Shown here: one piece after another, positions 59,938 through 64,000 of the stretch
Position numbering within the stretch: position 1 is the stretch's first letter
Layout: each line of letters opens with the position of its first letter
Assembly: GCA_029256185.1 (NCBI GenBank)
Contig: JAQSYI010000013.1
Coordinates: forward strand, 206,678-270,677
Origin: Paenibacillaceae bacterium
GTDB lineage: Bacteria; Bacillota; Bacilli; Paenibacillales; NBRC-103111
DNA: 64,000 nucleotides
Direction: 5' to 3'
Translations under genes and position numbers: made by a program
The notes under the pieces: generated by a model
The model's input: only the letters and a program-made list of their open reading frames with translations
What the model was told of the DNA's origin: nothing
The model's database searches: none

Positions 59938-62253
59938 TTGAACAGCATGAAGCAATACGGATATTTTGAGGAGAGCGGCAGGAGATATGTGATCACAACT
60001 CCCCGCACGCCTGCCAGATGGTTCAATTATTTGTTCAATGACACGTACTATATGGAAGCGGGGGAAACAGGACAGGGCAGCAGCGTGGCGTTCCGCCCGG
60101 CCAACCGGACCTTCACCAGGGGCTTCCGTTATTTTTATCTGAAGGATCACGAGAACGGCGAAGTATGGTGCCCGGCCTACCAGCCTCTGCGGACAGAGAT
60201 GGAGGCTTACTCTTGCACCCATTCTCTTGGATACACGGAAATCCGCTCTCTCTACCAGGGCATGGAGACGGTTGTGCATGTGTTCGTGCCAACGGAGGGT
60301 CAGCAGGAAATCTGGACGGTGACGCTGCTGAACAAAAGCGGAAAGCCGCGGAGCGTGTCCCTATTCTCCGTCTTTTCCCTGGAGAACGGCGGCGTGATGG
60401 GCAGCAAATGCGGTTATGATGAAGAGGCGCACGTCCTGGCCAGCTTTTCCTTCCCCTATCATGTCACCTACAACGATAAGGAAAAATGCCATGATCACAC
60501 CAATTGGGTATATGTCTATGCCGATAGAAAGATAGATTCGTGGGATGCCAGCCAAAGGCGCTTCTTCGGCGGGGACGATATCCGTGAGCTGCCGGCTGCC
60601 CTTGAGAACGGCCGATGCTCCAATAAGATCGCCGAAGCGGAAAACCCCGTAGGGGCCCTGCAACATATCATCTCTCTTGAACCGGGAGAAGAGGCGGTGA
60701 CCAGATATGTGGTCGGCTGCGCCAATTCCGTGGCGGACATCGTACAAAGCAGGAAGGCGCTCACCGCCAAGGGCTATGACCGCCTGCTGCAGGAGGTGGA
60801 GCTGCTGTGGGAGGAGAGATGCAGCGCATTCATGGTGAACACCCCGGATGCGGATGTGGACTCCTTCATGAACTACTGGCTGAAGAAGCAGATTGTGCTC
60901 CAGACCCGGACCAACCGGATGTCCAATTATTGTCCCATCCGCAACCAGCTGCAGGATGCGCTGGGCTATGCCCTGGTTGACGCCCCCGGAGCCGCGGAAT
61001 ATATGATGTCCGTTCTGAAGGGACAGCAGCGTAACGGCTTCATCAAGCAATGGATCATGACAGACGGCTCGCCGCCCAAGAATCTGTGCCTCCTGAACCA
61101 TACGGATGGACCGATCTGGCTGCTGATCTGCTTTGCTTCGCTGATCAATCAGAGCGGAAGCCTGGATATTCTCGACCGCCAACTGAAGTACAAGGATACG
61201 GATGAAACCGCTTCTGTATACGAGCATCTGCTGTTGGCTGTAGATTACATGTCCCACGCTACAGGGGCGCATGGCTTGTGTCTGATGGGCGACGGGGACT
61301 GGAACGATCCCATTAACGGGCCGGGGCGTCTGGGCCGGGGAGAATCGGCGTGGAGCACCATGGCGCTGGTCTATGCAATCCGGTCCATTATTCCATTCTG
61401 CCGCATGCGAGGGGATGAGGACCATGCAGCAAGCCTTGAGGCCGCAGCCGGGAAGTTGGAGACAGCCGTTAACGATACCTGCTGGGACGGAGCCTGGTAT
61501 GTGGCAGGCTTCGATGACTTTGGTGATGCCTTCGGCACGGCCAAGGATGAGGAGGGCAAGCTGTTCCTGAATACCCAGACCTGGGCGGTAATGAGCGGCA
61601 TTGCCCAGGGAGAGCGGCTTATCCAATGTCTGGCTGCCATCGACAGCCTGGATACGCCGTTTGGTCCCAAGCTGCTGGAGCCGGCCTTCGGGCAATGGAA
61701 TCCCAAGTGGGGCCGGATCAGCATCAAGCTGGCCGGCACAACCGAGAACGGCTCGGTGTACTGCCATGCCTCCATGTTCAAGGCCTTCGCCGACTGTGTG
61801 GCGGGCAGGGGCCAACAGGCGCTGGAGACCATCCGCAGGACCCTGCCTACCAACCCGGACAATCCTCCGGCGGTCAACCAACAGGTGCCTACATTCGTGC
61901 CGAATTTCTATTTCGGCCTGGAGGACTCTCCCAACTATGGGCAGTCCAGCCACCATCATTCCACCGGGACCGTAGGCTGGATGCTGTGGACCACACTGGA
62001 ATACGTTCTGGGCATGAGAGCTACCGCCCGGGGGCTGGTCGTCGATCCCTGCATTCCCCAAGCCTGGCCGGAATTCACCGTGGAACGCCGCTTCCGCAAC
62101 GCCCGCTACCGGATCACGGTGGTAAATCCGCATGGCGTGGACAAGGGAGTTGTGAAGCAGGAGGTGGACGGACAGGAATGGTCCGGCTCCGTTCTGCCGT
62201 ATGAGGATGGCAAGGAATACAAGGTAACGGTGCATCTTGGCTCTAAGAGCTAA
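59938..62253 (+). CDS. GH94 family glycoside phosphorylase
   Basis: A 771-residue inverting phosphorylase of the cellobiose/chitobiose/cellobionate type. It has the beta-sandwich N-domain, then an alpha/alpha-barrel catalytic domain with the general-acid Asp in LMGDGDWNDPINGPGRLGRGES (near residue 455), then TEWSTMALVYA-like and NTQTWAVMSGIA wording, GAMVYCHAS-like YCHASMFKAFADC, and the late HHHSTGTVGWM. It cleaves a disaccharide with phosphate to sugar 1-phosphate plus sugar. TTG 59938 is preferred because AAGGGAGA lies 7 bases upstream; the inner ATG 59947 would lie 16 bases away. It follows the module-2 regulator by 15 bases. No signal peptide, so it acts inside the cell on imported disaccharide. 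Confidence 0.85.
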   Translation: MNSMKQYGYFEESGRRYVITTPRTPARWFNYLFNDTYYMEAGETGQGSSVAFRPANRTFTRGFRYFYLKDHENGEVWCPAYQPLRTEMEAYSCTHSLGYTEIRSLYQGMETVVHVFVPTEGQQEIWTVTLLNKSGKPRSVSLFSVFSLENGGVMGSKCGYDEEAHVLASFSFPYHVTYNDKEKCHDHTNWVYVYADRKIDSWDASQRRFFGGDDIRELPAALENGRCSNKIAEAENPVGALQHIISLEPGEEAVTRYVVGCANSVADIVQSRKALTAKGYDRLLQEVELLWEERCSAFMVNTPDADVDSFMNYWLKKQIVLQTRTNRMSNYCPIRNQLQDALGYALVDAPGAAEYMMSVLKGQQRNGFIKQWIMTDGSPPKNLCLLNHTDGPIWLLICFASLINQSGSLDILDRQLKYKDTDETASVYEHLLLAVDYMSHATGAHGLCLMGDGDWNDPINGPGRLGRGESAWSTMALVYAIRSIIPFCRMRGDEDHAASLEAAAGKLETAVNDTCWDGAWYVAGFDDFGDAFGTAKDEEGKLFLNTQTWAVMSGIAQGERLIQCLAAIDSLDTPFGPKLLEPAFGQWNPKWGRISIKLAGTTENGSVYCHASMFKAFADCVAGRGQQALETIRRTLPTNPDNPPAVNQQVPTFVPNFYFGLEDSPNYGQSSHHHSTGTVGWMLWTTLEYVLGMRATARGLVVDPCIPQAWPEFTVERRFRNARYRITVVNPHGVDKGVVKQEVDGQEWSGSVLPYEDGKEYKVTVHLGSKS

Positions 62254-62590
62254 TCTGGCAACAGGTGCATCTTGGTATTGAGAGCCGGGGCGGGTCCAGA
62301 TGCATCCCGGAGATGACAGCAGATGGGGGAGTATCCCGCCAAGCGGCAGCACGAAAATCTGACAGCTGACAGCTGACATCTGACATCTGACAGCTTCCTG
62401 GTGGGAAGCTTGTGCGATGCAAGACCTTCTGTTTACGAAAAAACCTTTCTGTTTACGAAAAAACTGGCGGTCAATGGACCGGCCAGTTTTTTTAAATATT
62501 GGCTATGTTAAACTTTGTTGTTGATATTTGATGATTGCGAACGAGTGTTCTATAATAAGGGCAATATCAATGTTTGGAGATGATTTGCCC
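62254..62590. other. Intergenic region with short tandem repeats
   Basis: The heptamer (T/G)CTGACA is repeated five times at 62358-62392. TTCTGTTTACGAAAAAAC is repeated at 62427-62444 and 62447-62464. No gene was seen. Confidence 0.75.
62461..62493 (+). terminator. Intrinsic terminator downstream of the GH94 gene
   Basis: AAACTGGC and GCCAGTTT form a stem that ends in seven T. It lies about 210 bases after the GH94 stop, following the tandem repeats. Confidence 0.8.
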
Positions 62591-62917
62591 ATGGATTTAA
62601 AGGAATTGAAAAAGCTTGCTGATACGTTAGATGAAAACGGTAAGCGAGAGCTTATCTACTTTTTGCAGTCACGAACCAAGGGAGTTGCGGTTCCTGTTCG
62701 AGCGATTGATGAAATTCAAGAGCAGAAGCATAAAGACGGGCTTGTTTGCCCGCATTGCAAAAACCATTCTGTCGTGCGATTTGGAAAGTACGCTGTAAAA
62801 ACACGCACTGGAGAGGTAACCGTCAATGTTACCGTTGTAAGTCCTGTCGTCAAATCGTGCCTGTTTACTGTGACCGACACGAACACCAAACTTCGGCTTT
62901 CTGCTTATTCTTGTTAA
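62591..62917 (+). pseudogene. Frameshifted, truncated zinc-ribbon transposase remnant (IS1595-like)
   Basis: From ATG 62591 the frame reads MDLKELKKLADTLDENGKRE... then CPHCKNHSVVRFGKY, a zinc ribbon of the kind that opens IS1595-family transposases. After GKY the matching second half of the ribbon continues in another frame as RCKNTHWRGNRQCYRCKSCRQIV, so one base has been lost or gained near 62,793. After that the frame ends quickly, and no DDE catalytic domain follows. It is therefore a broken, shortened remnant. No inverted repeat ends were found. The family assignment is from the ribbon only. Confidence 0.6.
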
Positions 62918-63032
62918 GTTAACTGGCAGGATACTGACAATTCATCAAGAATGTTAGAGTAAGGATAGGTGTCTGCGGAGGAATTATTTTAGACCATATG
63001 GATTTTAATTCTGGTCGAAGGAGTGTGCTTTT

Positions 63033-63806
63033 GTGCATTCATTGGAAGTGAAACGAAGTAACCCGATTTCTGCGATAATAGCGAGCATTCCACACGGTTC
63101 ATCTCAAATCACAACTGAAATGATAAAAAGTATGAAGCCTGATATAGTCCTGCCAAACAATGATTGGCTTCTAAACGAACTTTATAGCTTTCTGGAGGGA
63201 TTAAATATTACAACGGTATCGGCTAATTACAGCCGATATGTAATCGATGTTAACAGAAATATAAGACTTAAGAATCAAAGTGAGGACTATACCAAGTCGT
63301 TAGTTTATCAAAAAACCACTTTTGGAAGAGACATTTACGACATACCGCTGTCTGAAGACACCATTATGAATAGAATTGAAAACATCTATGTACCTTACCA
63401 CTATAGGCTATCGGAAGAGATAAATGCTTCTTTGGCAGTGAATCGTAAAGTGTTTTTAGTTGACTTGCATAGCTTTTATATCCAGTCGGCTAAGGATGTT
63501 GTTTTAGGTACATGTCAAGGGAAGAGTTGTTCCAGTGAGTTTTTGGAAGCTGTTCGAAGTGCTTTCGTTGAAGAGGGATTTACGGTCAGCGTGGATGAAA
63601 AAGGACTTTCAGGCGGCTATATTGTTTCGAAATATGGTTCTTTGAACAGTGTGGAAGCAATTCAAATTGAACTAAGATACACAAAATATATAGAAAATCG
63701 GGAGTTTGGTGAAGAAGAGGCAACTAAAAAAAATGACGAACTCTTCAAGGAAACACAGATCCGTTTGTTTAGCGTGTTTCAGAACATTAAAACCCTAATA
63801 ACATGA
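63033..63806 (+). CDS. N-formylglutamate amidohydrolase family protein
   Basis: A 257-residue Zn-dependent hydrolase of the FGase family. It shows IASIPHGSSQIT near residue 16 (zinc His), NNDWLLNELY near 42, SANYSRYVIDVNR near 65, the YHYRLSEEI region, VDLHSFY near 144 (zinc His), and GGYIVSKYG and QIELRY near the end. GTG 63033 is preceded by AAGGAG at 63018-63023 with 9 bases of spacing. The gene is AT-rich and unlike the core genes around it. No hut genes are nearby, so the natural substrate, histidine-derived formylglutamate or another N-acyl amino acid, is uncertain. Confidence 0.85.
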   Translation: MHSLEVKRSNPISAIIASIPHGSSQITTEMIKSMKPDIVLPNNDWLLNELYSFLEGLNITTVSANYSRYVIDVNRNIRLKNQSEDYTKSLVYQKTTFGRDIYDIPLSEDTIMNRIENIYVPYHYRLSEEINASLAVNRKVFLVDLHSFYIQSAKDVVLGTCQGKSCSSEFLEAVRSAFVEEGFTVSVDEKGLSGGYIVSKYGSLNSVEAIQIELRYTKYIENREFGEEEATKKNDELFKETQIRLFSVFQNIKTLIT

Positions 63807-63848
63807 AAAACCGATTTCCGTTATTTATCTAACGAAAACGATAGCAAT

Positions 63849-63880
63849 AAACCGCTTTTCTGACGAAGACGGTTTTCTTA
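63849..63880 (+). terminator. Stem-loop, probable terminator after the amidohydrolase gene
   Basis: AAACCG and CGGTTT with inner TTTTC/GAAGA pairing form a stem, then TTCTTA. Fairly AT-rich and less stable than the core-region terminators. Confidence 0.45.
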
Positions 63881-63909
63881 TGGTCAAATATCAACATTAG
63901 AATTTAACA

Positions 63910-63957
63910 GCATTCCGAGAGAAGTCCCCTTCCTCTGCAGGGAGGGGATGAATCACG
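63910..63957. mobile_element. Possible right-end hairpin of an IS200/IS605-type element
   Basis: AGAAGTCCCCTTCCT and AGGGAGGGGATGAATCAC form a hairpin with the look of IS200/IS605 right ends (AGAAG, C-rich arm, G-rich arm, then TCAC). No tnpA or tnpB is seen in the window, so it is a solitary end, a PATE-like relic, or chance. Confidence 0.4.
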
Positions 63958-64000
63958 GACAGGTGAAGCCTGGAATCTTATTGCTCTACACGGTGATCAC

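Noticed and set aside
60361..62379. Long minus-strand frame opposite the GH94 gene
   Set aside because: The GH94 frame is fully explained by family motifs; this one is its shadow.

Overview
The window reads like a chromosomal segment of a Paenibacillus-type Firmicute. The signs are: three proteins with S-layer homology (SLH) domains; two carbohydrate ABC importers of the LplB/YtcP type, each paired with a membrane-bound AraC regulator; a UvsE repair enzyme; strong AGGAGG-type ribosome sites with frequent TTG and GTG starts; and fairly GC-rich core genes. No rRNA, tRNA or CRISPR array was seen. The genus is an inference from gene content.

Layout: 1-8.6 kb holds an AraC regulator fragment, a two-gene ABC exporter behind twin palindromes, aconitase (acnA, minus strand), and a two-gene unit of an Amidase_6-type protein and a degenerate D-Ala-D-Ala-ligase-like ATP-grasp protein. 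A repeat-rich intergenic stretch (8.6-9.4 kb) leads into a visibly AT-rich accessory island (about 9.3-16.7 kb). The island carries a multi-zinc-finger protein of unknown function, a lipoprotein, an SLH protein, a PLD-like nuclease, an XRE regulator and an RDD membrane protein. From 16.8 to 31.4 kb there is uvsE, a complete fixABCX-type electron-bifurcation operon with a cre-like site, another SLH protein, an inositol monophosphatase family enzyme, an HXXEE/DUF429-like pair, DNA topoisomerase III and an AbrB-family transporter.

From 31.6 to 62.3 kb the theme is polysaccharide and uronate use. 2-keto-3-deoxygluconate kinase and KDPG aldolase are followed by a first ABC module (sensor-regulator, two permeases, binding lipoprotein). 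That module runs into a 2,044-residue SLH-anchored multidomain protein with an alpha-helical, probably lyase or hydrolase domain, a CBM32 plus beta-helix secreted protein and a class C beta-lactamase-family hydrolase. After a minisatellite, a collagen-like protein, a ribokinase and a chemoreceptor comes a second ABC module: two permeases, a binding lipoprotein, a sensor-regulator and a GH94 glycoside phosphorylase. A plausible model is that surface enzymes cut an acidic or mixed polysaccharide, the two importers take up the oligosaccharides, GH94 phosphorolyses one class, and KdgK and KDPG aldolase finish uronate-derived sugars. The substrate is unknown.

The right end (62.5-64 kb) is AT-rich again, with a frameshifted transposase remnant, an N-formylglutamate amidohydrolase family gene and a possible IS200/IS605 right-end hairpin. 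Small repeats are numerous: a 166-bp MITE, a ~100-bp dispersed element in two copies, clustered AATAAGGGAA hairpins, a 52-bp minisatellite and several degenerate arrays.
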